Virus record (IMG/VR): IMGVR_UViG_3300032236_001024
Span: 1-64,000 of that record
DNA: 64,000 nucleotides
Reading direction: 5' to 3' (one strand)
Origin: a virus
In this document: in pieces, positions 1-8,881 of the stretch
How the letters are laid out: the number at the start of each line of letters is the position of its first letter
How positions within the stretch are numbered: the stretch's first letter is position 1
The notes under the pieces: generated by a model
Database searches by the model: none
Told to the model about the DNA's origin: nothing
The model's input: only the letters and a program-made list of their open reading frames with translations
Made by a program: the position numbers and the translations under genes

Positions 1-627
1 ATGCTCTTCAAATAGACCCTTCAATCCAGTAAGGAATGATTCAGTTACTTGAGCACGGATGTTGTTTTCTACTGCAAGCTTATTCTCAGAAATCCACTCT
101 GCTACTGCATAGTTTAGATATGAGTCGATGTTTTCCATCATATCTGACTTGATTTCTTCATATGATTCTTCAAGCTTTGATTCGAATTCTTCTTCTAGAC
201 GAGCAGCTTCAATTCCAACTCTAGTTGAAACAGCAGCTTCGAATAGTGTACCAACCTTAAGTCTAAAATCTTCTGAAAGATCAGATGAGTCACCGAAAAG
301 AAGTTCAAGGTCTTCCTTTACTGACTGCATGGAATCTCCATTAGCTTTTGACTTGATAGTAGCCATGTTCTTTGCAGAATTGTCACCAGTTGCAAGATTT
401 GCATTGTTATTAAAAAGTTCATCTGGCTCAGGAACACCCATAGCAACCATTACCTGTGAAAGATCATCCTTACCAAGCTGTGAAGCATATGCGACCATTC
501 TTGAAATTAGATCAGAACGAGATACATCAGTTGGCTTTGCGGCAATCGTAGCTTGATTAGATGCAGCAGCATCTTCTTCAAGATTGATTTCCTCTACCTC
601 TTCAATGTTGTTTAGTTCATCAGACAT
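1..627 (-). CDS. 22: Prohead core scaffolding protein, gp22-like (C-terminus cut by window edge)
   Basis: Minus-strand frame opening at ATG 627-625 behind an AGGAGA ribosome site and staying open to base 1, giving 209 visible residues. The protein is acidic, helical and low in complexity (N-terminus MSDELNNIEEVEEINLEED), as expected of the scaffold that fills the T4 prohead and is later degraded. It directly follows the prohead protease gene, the T4 order 21-22-23, so the major capsid gene should lie just outside the window. A site TLFEA fits the gp21 cleavage consensus (L/I)xE-A. A late promoter CATAAATA lies at 666-659. Function rests on position and composition rather than on a catalytic motif. 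Confidence 0.85.
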   Translation of the reverse strand, partial: MSDELNNIEEVEEINLEEDAAASNQATIAAKPTDVSRSDLISRMVAYASQLGKDDLSQVMVAMGVPEPDELFNNNANLATGDNSAKNMATIKSKANGDSMQSVKEDLELLFGDSSDLSEDFRLKVGTLFEAAVSTRVGIEAARLEEEFESKLEESYEEIKSDMMENIDSYLNYAVAEWISENKLAVENNIRAQVTESFLTGLKGLFEEH

Positions 628-658
628 TATTTTCTCCTATAAAATTTTATATGTAAAT

Positions 659-666
659 TATTTATG
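659..666 (-). promoter_or_regulatory. T4-type late promoter for gene 22
   Basis: Minus-strand CATAAATA in the 43-bp gap between genes 21 and 22, about 32 bp before the gene 22 start. It matches the T4 late -10 element with C at the first position, a variant seen three more times in this window. Confidence 0.6.
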
Positions 667-670
667 TTTT

Positions 671-1342
671 TTAAAACTTTGAAATTAGATGCTGAAATAC
701 TCTCAGCTTTGCTTCTTCAAGTTGTTGTTTGGAAGGTTTATTGATAACCTTCGCAGCTACTTCTTCAATATGCTTCTTAGCTGCTTCTATCTTCTGTGCT
801 TTAATTAAACCATTGTCCCAAATCCAATCAACGCCTTCCATGATGCCATTTACAAAAGCATCAGGAGCGGATGGATCAGCAACAATATCAGCGGCTGTAG
901 CAAGATAGAAATCATCCTGAACAACATGAATACCATCCTTTTCTACAATTGATCCCATACCTCTTGTAGAAACACCAAGCTGAACACCACTCTCAATAAG
1001 GTTACGAGCGATTGTTCCCATAGGAGTATTAAGAATCTTTGCCTTGCCCATGAAGTCGTTGCCTTCTTGTGTAAGACTTACAATACAGTGTGAAACTCTA
1101 TCAAGGTTAATAGAAGGTCCATCTGGATGACCTAGTTCACCCAAGGCTCTATTCTTATTAACATAATGTTCGTTATAACGATTGACTTCACGAGCAACAG
1201 ATTCGCACTTATACATACGACCATTTCTGTTCTTCTGTTCAGTCTGGATGAAAGGACCGACAATATACATTGTCTTCTGACCTTCTCTTCCTTCTTCTGT
1301 AATACATTTTACTTGTTCGTTTAATTCTGTGATGAGTTTCAT
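671..1342 (-). CDS. 21: Prohead maturation protease, gp21-like
   Basis: 223 residues, the expected size for gp21. It is the serine protease of the S77/S78-like herpesvirus-assemblin fold that cleaves scaffold and capsid proteins in the prohead. Visible features are GELGHP with the probable catalytic His72, GVSTRGMG with the probable nucleophile Ser125, and the conserved stretch ADPSAPDAFVNGIMEG after it. It sits between core-protein genes and scaffold gene 22, as in T4. Several neighbouring core proteins contain (L/I)xE-A sites that it could cut. Identification is firm. Confidence 0.93.
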   Translation of the reverse strand: MKLITELNEQVKCITEEGREGQKTMYIVGPFIQTEQKNRNGRMYKCESVAREVNRYNEHYVNKNRALGELGHPDGPSINLDRVSHCIVSLTQEGNDFMGKAKILNTPMGTIARNLIESGVQLGVSTRGMGSIVEKDGIHVVQDDFYLATAADIVADPSAPDAFVNGIMEGVDWIWDNGLIKAQKIEAAKKHIEEVAAKVINKPSKQQLEEAKLRVFQHLISKF

Positions 1343-1353
1343 TTATCAGTTCC

Positions 1354-1602
1354 TTAATTCTTATATGCGACTGCAGTGGCTCTTAAATTTACGCCAAATA
1401 AAGTATCTGTTGTATCTTTTGCTACAGTCATTGACTCATATGCTGCTAATGTAGTATTAGCATATGTAGCAGTAGTATTTGCTATGGTTAAAATTGTGAC
1501 TGAATTGTTAGAATTAAAAACTCTAACCAATTTATTTGCACCAACTGTATTTGCAGTTGATAATGATACTTCTGTTCCTAAAAATTTATAAACAGCTGAC
1601 AT
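1354..1602 (-). CDS. Small hypothetical protein in prohead core cluster
   Basis: 82 residues, Thr/Ala/Val-rich, with alternating hydrophobic and polar residues that suggest a small beta protein. No signal peptide or membrane segment. It lies 11 bp from gene 21 and 3 bp from the upstream 434-aa gene, so it is part of the head transcript. Because it is uncharged, it differs from the highly charged core proteins around it. It could be a minor capsid or decoration component, but nothing in the sequence proves this. Confidence 0.6.
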   Translation of the reverse strand: MSAVYKFLGTEVSLSTANTVGANKLVRVFNSNNSVTILTIANTTATYANTTLAAYESMTVAKDTTDTLFGVNLRATAVAYKN

Positions 1603-1605
1603 TTT

Positions 1606-2910
1606 TTAAAATCCTTGTTCTTCTGCAAATTTAATTAGTTGATCAAATCCTTCTTCAGTCTCTAGCTTTTCCATAAACTTTAATTTATTTTTTTCTGAAA
1701 GACTTTCATATAATCTATTTAGTTTTTCTTCTGCCATATTGGCATGTGTTTGTTCATCACCACCAACAGACTTTAATCCTTGTGAAGGAGGGAGAACAAT
1801 TTTTTCTTTTGATACAAGAGGATCAGTTTTTAATTTATTAATACTGTCTTGCATCATATTTACTTTACCAATTGCTTCATGCATATGCTTTGCACGAATC
1901 TTAGCGAGAACTGCACCAGCTACTTTTTCACCTTTTTCTTTTGAACCATAACGAGTTGCAGCATCTTTAGCTATCTTGGCAAAATTCTTACCTTTTTCAC
2001 CAATATCTTTTCCAGCACGAGCATCTTTTGCAGAATATACAGCTTCACCAAGTGGAGGTATAGCTGCACTTTTCTTTCCAATTTCAATTTCTGTTCTTGG
2101 TTGATGACGCTTTACAAGTTCTACTCTTCCATCTTTACCAATTCTTGTGGTAGTTTTAATATCACGAGAAGCAGTGTTTAATGTTCTTACATCAGCCGAT
2201 TCAGCAGCAACTTGAGTTTCTCTACCAGATTTAATTTTTTCTAATGCCTGCTTATGCTTTTGATATTTCATACGAAGATTGTCTGGTATAGGTCTTCCTT
2301 TTTTCTTAAGGAGAGAAATCTGTCTTGATGTTCTTTCAGCCCAAAATTCGTGGAACTGTCTATCTTGTCCAGCTTCTGCCAATTCAACTTCTTCATTCAT
2401 ATTCTGTGCTTTACTGGCAATCCCTTGTCTCTTCTTTGTGTAGATATCATGTAGATGCTTCTTGATTCTAAAATGATCAATTCTATCTTTCACATCATAA
2501 CCGGGATTCTTCATTTCCTTGCTTATAGTATCTACCTTCTTATATAATTCTTTAGTTTTTTTCAAATCTTCTCTGGCTTGTGGTATCATACTTTTAGGTT
2601 TGGCATTTTTATCCACAGCTTCAATAATTTCTACTTCTTCTTTTTTAAAATATTCTTTGGGACGATCACTTTTCATAAGGTCATCATATGACTGTGCATA
2701 TTTTTTTGCTTTTTCAGCATGACGCATTGCTCTATCAATAGAACTTTGATCTTTATTTCTTACACCATAATCATAAAAATAATGAGCATTAGTTACATTA
2801 GACTTTGCAAGTCTTCCATGCTCATCCCATGCTGTATCAGCTTGAGGTTTATCACGAGTAGAAGCAACTTTTGGTCTTAGATATTGATCAAAATCTGGTT
2901 TCTTATCCAT
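1606..2910 (-). CDS. Highly charged head-core protein, putative internal/scaffold protein
   Basis: 434 residues, very rich in Lys, Glu and Asp, predicted mostly helical, no recognisable enzyme motif. It occupies the T4 gene 68 position, between the portal and the prohead protease. It contains at least three matches to the T4 protease consensus (L/I)xE-A/G: EIIEA near residue 97, ELAEA near 180 and PLGEA near 288. This pattern suits a core or internal protein processed during maturation. The product name is inferred from position, composition and cleavage sites. Confidence 0.6.
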   Translation of the reverse strand: MDKKPDFDQYLRPKVASTRDKPQADTAWDEHGRLAKSNVTNAHYFYDYGVRNKDQSSIDRAMRHAEKAKKYAQSYDDLMKSDRPKEYFKKEEVEIIEAVDKNAKPKSMIPQAREDLKKTKELYKKVDTISKEMKNPGYDVKDRIDHFRIKKHLHDIYTKKRQGIASKAQNMNEEVELAEAGQDRQFHEFWAERTSRQISLLKKKGRPIPDNLRMKYQKHKQALEKIKSGRETQVAAESADVRTLNTASRDIKTTTRIGKDGRVELVKRHQPRTEIEIGKKSAAIPPLGEAVYSAKDARAGKDIGEKGKNFAKIAKDAATRYGSKEKGEKVAGAVLAKIRAKHMHEAIGKVNMMQDSINKLKTDPLVSKEKIVLPPSQGLKSVGGDEQTHANMAEEKLNRLYESLSEKNKLKFMEKLETEEGFDQLIKFAEEQGF

Positions 2911-2913
2911 CTC

Positions 2914-4224
2914 TTACTTACCTCTGTTTAAAAAACCACGCTTGTTAAGCGTTGCCCAAGCAATCTTTTTTGCCTTTTCTGGTGATTTACCAGCTTCAAT
3001 TTCACTCTTTTCGATGTGCTTTTCCATACGGTCAACCTTAGCACCTTCTTCGACATGTTCTACTTCTTCAGTAGCCTTTACCTTTGGCTCAGGGAAACCA
3101 TGCTTTTTATCTCCCCACTTCTTAAGAAGTGCAAGATCAATTCCCTTTTTTCTCTTTTCAGAAGTTGGTGCATCATCACCATAATATGCATCACGACTGC
3201 TTGTTTTAGCCTTTTGAATATATCTGGTAGCAAGATCACGAGAAATTTCATGAATGGCTTCACGATAACCTTCATCCATTGATTTCTTGGCAGCTTCTGT
3301 CTTTTCAGCAAATTCAATTACGGCTTGTTCTTCCATAATTCTTTTTACTTCAGTTCTCAAGATTGCCTTAGCAGTATCACATGCATCATCATAATCTTCT
3401 GTGAAATACTCATCTTCAGTTGAAGGATTGATTACAAGATAATTTCCCTTTGTATCTTCATGAACTGAGATCATATGATCGCCAATCTTGAATGACTTAA
3501 CATGTGAGAATACGTTTTCTTCAATCTGTTCAACTTCTTCAGCCATTTCTTTCTTCTTAGTAAGAAGTTCCTTCCAATCAGTCTTTTCTTTCTTCTTCTT
3601 TTCAGGATGATATGGAGCATCTGGATTTGGTTTCTTCTTACCACCAGCTTCATAACGCTTATAATATTCGTCTTCACCCTTAGCTTCTTCGACTGATTCT
3701 ACTTCTTCTTTCTTAAGATACTTGCCAATAACCTTACGTCTATTCTTTAGATAAGAATCAGTTGAGTCAACCTTACCATCGTTGTTAACATCAGAATCTT
3801 CTTTTCCAACTGGATCAAGTGCTGGCTTTTTCTTTTTTCCTTTAGAGTCATAACGAGCTTCATACTCAGCCTGACCTTTCATCTTCCATTCTTTTTCATC
3901 AAGCTGTTCAGTTTCTTCTTCAACTGCTTCAACTTCTTCCTTAACATCTTTATCCTTTTCAGGATAATCATTTGTTACCTTAAGGTTCTTGTCGTACACT
4001 TCCTTGGATTCATCATCTGGACCATTTTCATATGATGCAGTTGGTGGGTCTAACTTACGATCTCTTCCATTGAAAAGAAAATCTTGATCAGTAATTCCTG
4101 GCACCATATCTCTATTCGATGGTTTAACTTCACCATGTAATGCCTTGAAATTTTGTTCGCCTTGTGAAAGAGGCTGTGCAACTTCCATAATAGAACTAAT
4201 AGTGCTGAGTACTGACTTTGCCAT
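2914..4224 (-). CDS. Charged head-core protein with dockerin-like calcium loop
   Basis: 436 residues, strongly acidic/basic. Two imperfect internal repeats begin [15 protein letters not shown] (about residue 120) and [14 protein letters not shown] (about residue 185). Between them is [12 protein letters not shown] (145-156), a dockerin/EF-hand-like calcium-binding loop. The C-terminal 40 residues form a helix pair ([20 protein letters not shown]) that I recall from other aquatic phage structural proteins. It lies in the T4 67/68 slot of the head operon. Likely a prohead core or internal protein; the biochemical role is unknown. Confidence 0.6.
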   Translation of the reverse strand: MAKSVLSTISSIMEVAQPLSQGEQNFKALHGEVKPSNRDMVPGITDQDFLFNGRDRKLDPPTASYENGPDDESKEVYDKNLKVTNDYPEKDKDVKEEVEAVEEETEQLDEKEWKMKGQAEYEARYDSKGKKKKPALDPVGKEDSDVNNDGKVDSTDSYLKNRRKVIGKYLKKEEVESVEEAKGEDEYYKRYEAGGKKKPNPDAPYHPEKKKKEKTDWKELLTKKKEMAEEVEQIEENVFSHVKSFKIGDHMISVHEDTKGNYLVINPSTEDEYFTEDYDDACDTAKAILRTEVKRIMEEQAVIEFAEKTEAAKKSMDEGYREAIHEISRDLATRYIQKAKTSSRDAYYGDDAPTSEKRKKGIDLALLKKWGDKKHGFPEPKVKATEEVEHVEEGAKVDRMEKHIEKSEIEAGKSPEKAKKIAWATLNKRGFLNRGK

Positions 4225-4230
4225 TGTTAA

Positions 4231-4422
4231 TTATCCTTCGTGATCTTCGTTATCTGATGTTGCGGTTGGTGGAACAAAAAGTCTAGCAGAAACATCAGCG
4301 ACCATTGACTCAACATGATCTGTAATACGTGACTGCATTTCTGCGTCTAACGCACTACGTAGATTTACTGCGTCTTTATTCCATGCATGGACTAAAATGT
4401 TTTCAAGGTTCTCATTATTCAT
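4231..4422 (-). CDS. 67: Prohead core protein, gp67-like
   Basis: 63 residues starting MNNENLENILVHAW. The pattern of a central amphipathic helix (LRSALDAEMQSRITDHVESM) followed by a short acidic tail resembles T4 gp67, a small prohead core protein, and the gene sits directly after portal gene 20 exactly as 67 does. T4 gp67 has a longer acidic tail, so the homologue here is short. The assignment depends mainly on synteny. Confidence 0.55.
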   Translation of the reverse strand: MNNENLENILVHAWNKDAVNLRSALDAEMQSRITDHVESMVADVSARLFVPPTATSDNEDHEG

Positions 4423-4452
4423 CTATTTTCTCCAATAAAAATTCTGTTTCTT

Positions 4453-4460
4453 TATTTATA
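4453..4460 (-). promoter_or_regulatory. T4-type late promoter upstream of the prohead core genes
   Basis: Perfect minus-strand TATAAATA in the gap between portal gene 20 (stop at 4466) and the gp67-like start at 4422, about 30 bp before that start. It allows separate transcription of the core, protease and scaffold genes. Confidence 0.65.
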
Positions 4461-4465
4461 ATTCT

Positions 4466-6076
4466 TTAGTGTGCGCTACCTTTACCGGGAATATTTGCTT
4501 TATTATTGGTATTATTAGGCTTTTGTTGCGCTTGTTGATCTTGTTCTTGTTGTTTCATACCAGCAAATCCTTGATTTACTTCTGAATCAGGAACCATCAT
4601 TTCTGGTGGTGGCATTTCTTCTGCCATCTCTTGCATCATTTCTGCAATTTCTTCATCTGTCTGTTGTAGAACATTTCTACGAATCCACATATCAGAATAA
4701 TACTTACCAATATATGGTTGAATCATATTGAGAGTATTAAGTCTGTTGGTAATAATTTCTGCATCTTTAAATTCCTCAAAATGATTGTCGATCTTGAAAT
4801 CAAAATTTAATTGATTTGAAATTTCAGGCCAATCTGCTTCTGCTACAATACCTTTAAGAATTAATTGTTTCTCAAGTGTCTTCAAAAGCAATTGTTGAAA
4901 ACGTCTACGCAGTCTTCCTACAAACTTAGTGAACTTCACTTCATCTCTTGAAATTTCTGCAGAACGACCAAGATTAAATCCAGCTTGTCCTGGTTCCAAT
5001 CTTGACATAGGAACATTCAATGCCTGATATAATTTTTTCTGAAAGTACTGAACATCTGATAGTTCACCAAGATTTTGACCAGCTGGAAGAGTAGTAATTT
5101 CAGTACCACGATTGCCTTCACGACGAGGTAGCCAATAATCCTCAAGCATAGTCATATACTTTCGATCATCACGCACTTCACCAGTAGAAGCATCATATAC
5201 AAGGCGATTCTTATGGCGAACCATCATATCTCTAAGATACTGTTCTGCCTTAAGCTTTGGAAGATTACCAACGTCAATATAGAAAATTCTTCTTTCAGGA
5301 GCACGAGAAATACGATAGATGACTGTAGCATCCTCAAGTGTTCTCAACTGATTTAATGGCTTGATTGCTTTCTGAAGATAAGAATAAACAAGCTTATTAT
5401 TGCTATCCATCATACCAGATGTGACATGAAGAATAGAATCAACAGAAATTCTTAGACCAGATGTATTTGTGTCTAAAGGAAGACCTCCATTACCACCAGC
5501 TGGAAGAAAACTTCTTTCATTGTATACGAAGTATTCTTTTTGAGTATCAAATACTGTGGCTTGTCCTTTTGGTCTTTTCTTTACTTCTCTTATTTTACGA
5601 ATTTTTCTTGGATCAAGATAACGAAGTTCTTTAATACCATCTCTTGGTCTTGCTTCATCAATGATGATATGATAATACATACGTCCATCGATGTACCATC
5701 TTTTGAAGATATCATATGCTTCATTTTGAAAATTAAATAAATCAAGAACATTAGAGAACTCTTCTCTGATAAGTTCTTTTACATTGTCGCTATATTCAAG
5801 TTTATCTGTATTAATAGAAACAATCTCATCAGCATCAGCGTCAATAGCTTCATTGACGATATCATCAATGGCTTGTTCTATCTCTGGCTGTAATGAAATT
5901 TCTCTGTATTTGGCAACTAATTCTGATTCTGTTCTTGCAGTACCATCTAGGTCAACGAATGTGCCATAAGCACCACCAGCTGCAACAACAACAGCGCCAT
6001 CGTCCTTTATCTCTGGAGCAAAGGATTCAATAGGTTCTTCAGTTTTTCTTTTGATTTCAAATCCAAAAAGTTGCAT
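4466..6076 (-). CDS. 20: Portal vertex protein, gp20-like
   Basis: 536 residues against about 520 for T4 gp20. This is the dodecameric portal through which DNA is packaged and to which the neck attaches. The body (ARTESELVAKYREISLQPEI, then DIVNEAI and WYIDGRMYYH) is the typical T4-like portal N-terminal region. A conserved central region with RTLEDATVIYRISRAPERR and an Asn/Gln-rich C-terminal tail follow. The gene lies between tube gene 19 and the core genes, as in T4. A hairpin and a late promoter lie just upstream. Confidence 0.95.
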   Translation of the reverse strand: MQLFGFEIKRKTEEPIESFAPEIKDDGAVVVAAGGAYGTFVDLDGTARTESELVAKYREISLQPEIEQAIDDIVNEAIDADADEIVSINTDKLEYSDNVKELIREEFSNVLDLFNFQNEAYDIFKRWYIDGRMYYHIIIDEARPRDGIKELRYLDPRKIRKIREVKKRPKGQATVFDTQKEYFVYNERSFLPAGGNGGLPLDTNTSGLRISVDSILHVTSGMMDSNNKLVYSYLQKAIKPLNQLRTLEDATVIYRISRAPERRIFYIDVGNLPKLKAEQYLRDMMVRHKNRLVYDASTGEVRDDRKYMTMLEDYWLPRREGNRGTEITTLPAGQNLGELSDVQYFQKKLYQALNVPMSRLEPGQAGFNLGRSAEISRDEVKFTKFVGRLRRRFQQLLLKTLEKQLILKGIVAEADWPEISNQLNFDFKIDNHFEEFKDAEIITNRLNTLNMIQPYIGKYYSDMWIRRNVLQQTDEEIAEMMQEMAEEMPPPEMMVPDSEVNQGFAGMKQQEQDQQAQQKPNNTNNKANIPGKGSAH

Positions 6077-6099
6077 AATAATATTTTTCCTTAAGAAAA

Positions 6100-6130
6100 G
6101 AGAGCCGTTACTCTATTTATAACGGCTCTC
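6100..6130 (-). terminator. Terminator hairpin between genes 19 and 20
   Basis: Perfect 11-bp inverted repeat: arms 6100-6110 and 6120-6130 around a 9-nt loop. On the minus transcript the stem is followed by UUUUC. It lies after the gene 19 stop and before gene 20. The late-promoter octamer at 6121-6114 overlaps the first arm and the loop. Confidence 0.75.
6114..6121 (-). promoter_or_regulatory. T4-type late promoter for gene 20, embedded in the hairpin
   Basis: Perfect minus-strand TATAAATA that starts in the first arm of the terminator stem and runs through the loop. Initiation would fall inside the second arm, so transcripts from this promoter cannot form the hairpin. Confidence 0.6.
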
Positions 6131-6140
6131 GATTACTTAA

Positions 6141-6692
6141 TTATGATCCGCCAGCATTACCAGTAACGCCATTCACGATTTCGAATGTGTCATACTGGAA
6201 TGTTACTTGGAACTCTTCGATTTCATCAACAGATGCCCACTGCAAATCAATTGTAGAAATTGCTTCTGGATAAATTCCATTGAACTGATATGTTCTTAGA
6301 ACTTCTCCAGCCTTGCCATACTGAGTTACAGTTGCCTGTGACTTGTATTCTGCAGGAGCGCCAGTAGGTAGTGCTGTGACATTTTGCTGATAGAGATTAA
6401 TATAGTTATTCCACTGTTCCATTGCATCTCTCACAGCAAAGTCTTCGTCATTGATAATGGTTACTGTCCATGGATCAAAACGACGATCACCAGCCATCTT
6501 AAGTCTTCTTCCAAAGTAAGGAACCTCAATTAGACCAAGTTGTGAACTTGGAATTTGAGCTACCTTACAAAGAAATGGGAGCTTAATATCAGCAACCGGA
6601 TTAATTGGGTTGCTGATGATTACTTGGAAGAGGGATGGTCTTGCGCCACCAAATTGAAGGCGTGATCTGATATCATTAATATTGAATGCCAT
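6141..6692 (-). CDS. 19: Tail tube protein, gp19-like
   Basis: 183 residues (T4 gp19 is 163), the stacked-ring protein of the inner tail tube. The start MAFNINDIRSRLQFGGARPS and the sequence KVAQIPSSQLGLIEVPYFGR followed by DRRFDPWTVTIINDEDF are characteristic of the T4-like tube family. It sits 14 bp downstream of sheath gene 18 and before portal gene 20, the T4 order. A strong terminator hairpin follows the stop codon. Confidence 0.95.
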   Translation of the reverse strand: MAFNINDIRSRLQFGGARPSLFQVIISNPINPVADIKLPFLCKVAQIPSSQLGLIEVPYFGRRLKMAGDRRFDPWTVTIINDEDFAVRDAMEQWNNYINLYQQNVTALPTGAPAEYKSQATVTQYGKAGEVLRTYQFNGIYPEAISTIDLQWASVDEIEEFQVTFQYDTFEIVNGVTGNAGGS

Positions 6693-6706
6693 TTTATTTC
6701 TCCCTC

Positions 6707-8821
6707 TTAGAACTTACCAACAATTTCTTCGAACTCAACACCAGTGCGTACAGCAACGAAGTTAAGCTGGATGAAATTGATTGAACGTGCGGGCTTAATG
6801 TAAATGTCACCTCTGAATTCGTTTCTGTCAATAACTTCTGGAGTATTGTTTGTTGTGTCACAAACAACTCTGAAATCATAGATTCCACGACGACCTTGAA
6901 TGTCACGAAGATATGGTTCTACAAGATTGCGGAATGCTGCTCTTGTAAAATCATCGTTAAATTCAAATAGAGTTGACTTAGCAGCTGTTGCAATTGCTTT
7001 CTCAAGTACGATGAACAATCTACGTACATTGATACGATCAAATGCAGATGGTCTTGAAAGCAATGTCTTATCACCATAAAGAAGCGTTCCCTGTCCTTGT
7101 AGTGTTACTACAGGATTGATTCCGTTACGATAAAGAACATCACGTTCAGTTTTATTTGGATTATAAGAAAGTTTTACAACATTCTTGATAACACCTCTGT
7201 TCAATCCAGCTGGTGAGAACCATGGATCACGAACATTGTCAGTACGAACACAGAGACCAGCAATATCACCATTGAGTGGAACCCAACGATAAACATCATT
7301 GTACTTGTCATACTGATACTTATAGCCAGAATCTAGTACTGCATAAGATGTTGAAGTCAATGCATTTCTGAATGCAAGAACATTGTTCATTTCTTGACCG
7401 GGGGCATTTACTGTGTTATTCAATTCAGGTGAAATAAATGCTACACAATCTTTTCTATATTCACAGATATTATCTATGATATAGTTTGCAAGTGTTTCGC
7501 CAATATTTCCTCTTGACTTACCACCAAGAATCAATGAAACATCTACATCTTCAGATGACTTATACTTGTCATATGCAGTCATTAACTTTGATGTAGAAAT
7601 AGCTGTTTCACTATCACCATCTGCACCATTATTAAATGATAATGATAAATTAGTTGTAATACCTGGTGCAAGAGAAGTATTGTCAGAATTTTTTTCAGTT
7701 GCTTCGAGTGGTCTAGTTGACCATACATAACGTGATCTATTGTTTAGAACATCTCTATAGTAGATCGAACCACCTTGTTCACTCTTGGCATCCTTTGCAA
7801 CAGAAACATTGCTCCAAACTTCAAGAATTTCACCAGGAATTCCTGTAATCTTACCATCTTCGTCTGAAACAACGACATGAATTTCATCTCTTACTGAATT
7901 ATTTGCATTTCTATCATCGACATACTTAGTACTAGTAGGAGCAGTATCTACAGCATTGTGGTATTCCCAATACTTAGTACCAAATGAAGTTGTTGTTCCA
8001 GTAGAAACAAGATTTCCGCTAATAGTAAGGTCATCTTTTTGTCTAAATGTTTCTACAAATGTAAGTGGGAAATATGAATATCCCCATGTATGTGTAGCAT
8101 TTGAAGTTGGAACTGTTACAACACTACCAATACTCTGAATAGTCATATATTGTGTACCAATAGTGCTATTTCCTACAAGAAGCTTATCACCAACAATAAA
8201 TTTTCCGTTTAAATCAGCAGCAGCAACACTAGAAAATGTGTTGGCAAGATGTTGATAAAATACATTTGCTGTAGATGAACCTACAGGCAAACTAAACGAA
8301 TAATAAGTATTTGATGATGAAACAGAAGTATTTGATCCATTATATGCTACAATAGTGCTTTGATAAGCATTTGATGATGGACAAATTGAAATTTTCAATG
8401 AATTTCCATGATGACCAGCATACTTAGCAACAAAGTAAACATTTGCATACGTTGCTGAAGCTTCAAAAGATGATTTTTGTGTCTGATAATCGCTTAAATT
8501 TTTAACTACAATATTGCCAGGAGTTGAAACTCCACTATTTGCATAAGCATTATAAGTAGTTGCAGATGCTGCTCTTGTTACATATAGCTGATTGCCATAT
8601 GCCAAAAAGTTTGCAGCTGTGAAAAATGATTCGTAATTGTTGGCAGTTGGCTTACCAAAAACTGATACTAACTCATCCTCAGAAGAGACAAGAACTCTCT
8701 CTTCGATTGGACCCCATTTGAAAACTCCAGCTGTTCCACCAAAAGTAGAAGAGACTGCAGGAACAATGGTTGTTAGATCAATTTCAGATACGTTAACGCC
8801 TGGGCTAACTTGAAATGGCAT
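6707..8821 (-). CDS. 18: Contractile tail sheath protein, gp18-like
   Basis: 704 residues (T4 gp18 is 659). The N-terminus PFQVSPGVNVSEIDLTTIVP is the classic sheath linker strand. The C-terminal domain contains RNGINPVVTLQGQGTLLYGD, then RLFIVLEKAI and FEFNDDFTRAAFR, conserved in phage sheath proteins. The middle third (about residues 110-340) is the variable surface-exposed insertion. It is preceded by an AGGAGA ribosome site and a late promoter at 8875-8868, and is cotranscribed with tube gene 19. Confidence 0.96.
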   Translation of the reverse strand: MPFQVSPGVNVSEIDLTTIVPAVSSTFGGTAGVFKWGPIEERVLVSSEDELVSVFGKPTANNYESFFTAANFLAYGNQLYVTRAASATTYNAYANSGVSTPGNIVVKNLSDYQTQKSSFEASATYANVYFVAKYAGHHGNSLKISICPSSNAYQSTIVAYNGSNTSVSSSNTYYSFSLPVGSSTANVFYQHLANTFSSVAAADLNGKFIVGDKLLVGNSTIGTQYMTIQSIGSVVTVPTSNATHTWGYSYFPLTFVETFRQKDDLTISGNLVSTGTTTSFGTKYWEYHNAVDTAPTSTKYVDDRNANNSVRDEIHVVVSDEDGKITGIPGEILEVWSNVSVAKDAKSEQGGSIYYRDVLNNRSRYVWSTRPLEATEKNSDNTSLAPGITTNLSLSFNNGADGDSETAISTSKLMTAYDKYKSSEDVDVSLILGGKSRGNIGETLANYIIDNICEYRKDCVAFISPELNNTVNAPGQEMNNVLAFRNALTSTSYAVLDSGYKYQYDKYNDVYRWVPLNGDIAGLCVRTDNVRDPWFSPAGLNRGVIKNVVKLSYNPNKTERDVLYRNGINPVVTLQGQGTLLYGDKTLLSRPSAFDRINVRRLFIVLEKAIATAAKSTLFEFNDDFTRAAFRNLVEPYLRDIQGRRGIYDFRVVCDTTNNTPEVIDRNEFRGDIYIKPARSINFIQLNFVAVRTGVEFEEIVGKF

Positions 8822-8867
8822 TGTTTTCTCCTTTTTATAATAAAAATCATATACTAATTCGTATGAT

Positions 8868-8875
8868 TATTTATA
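8868..8875 (-). promoter_or_regulatory. T4-type late promoter for sheath gene 18
   Basis: Perfect minus-strand TATAAATA in the 60-bp gap between the terminase C-part and gene 18, 46 bp before the sheath start. Confidence 0.65.
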
Positions 8876-8881
8876 AAAACA

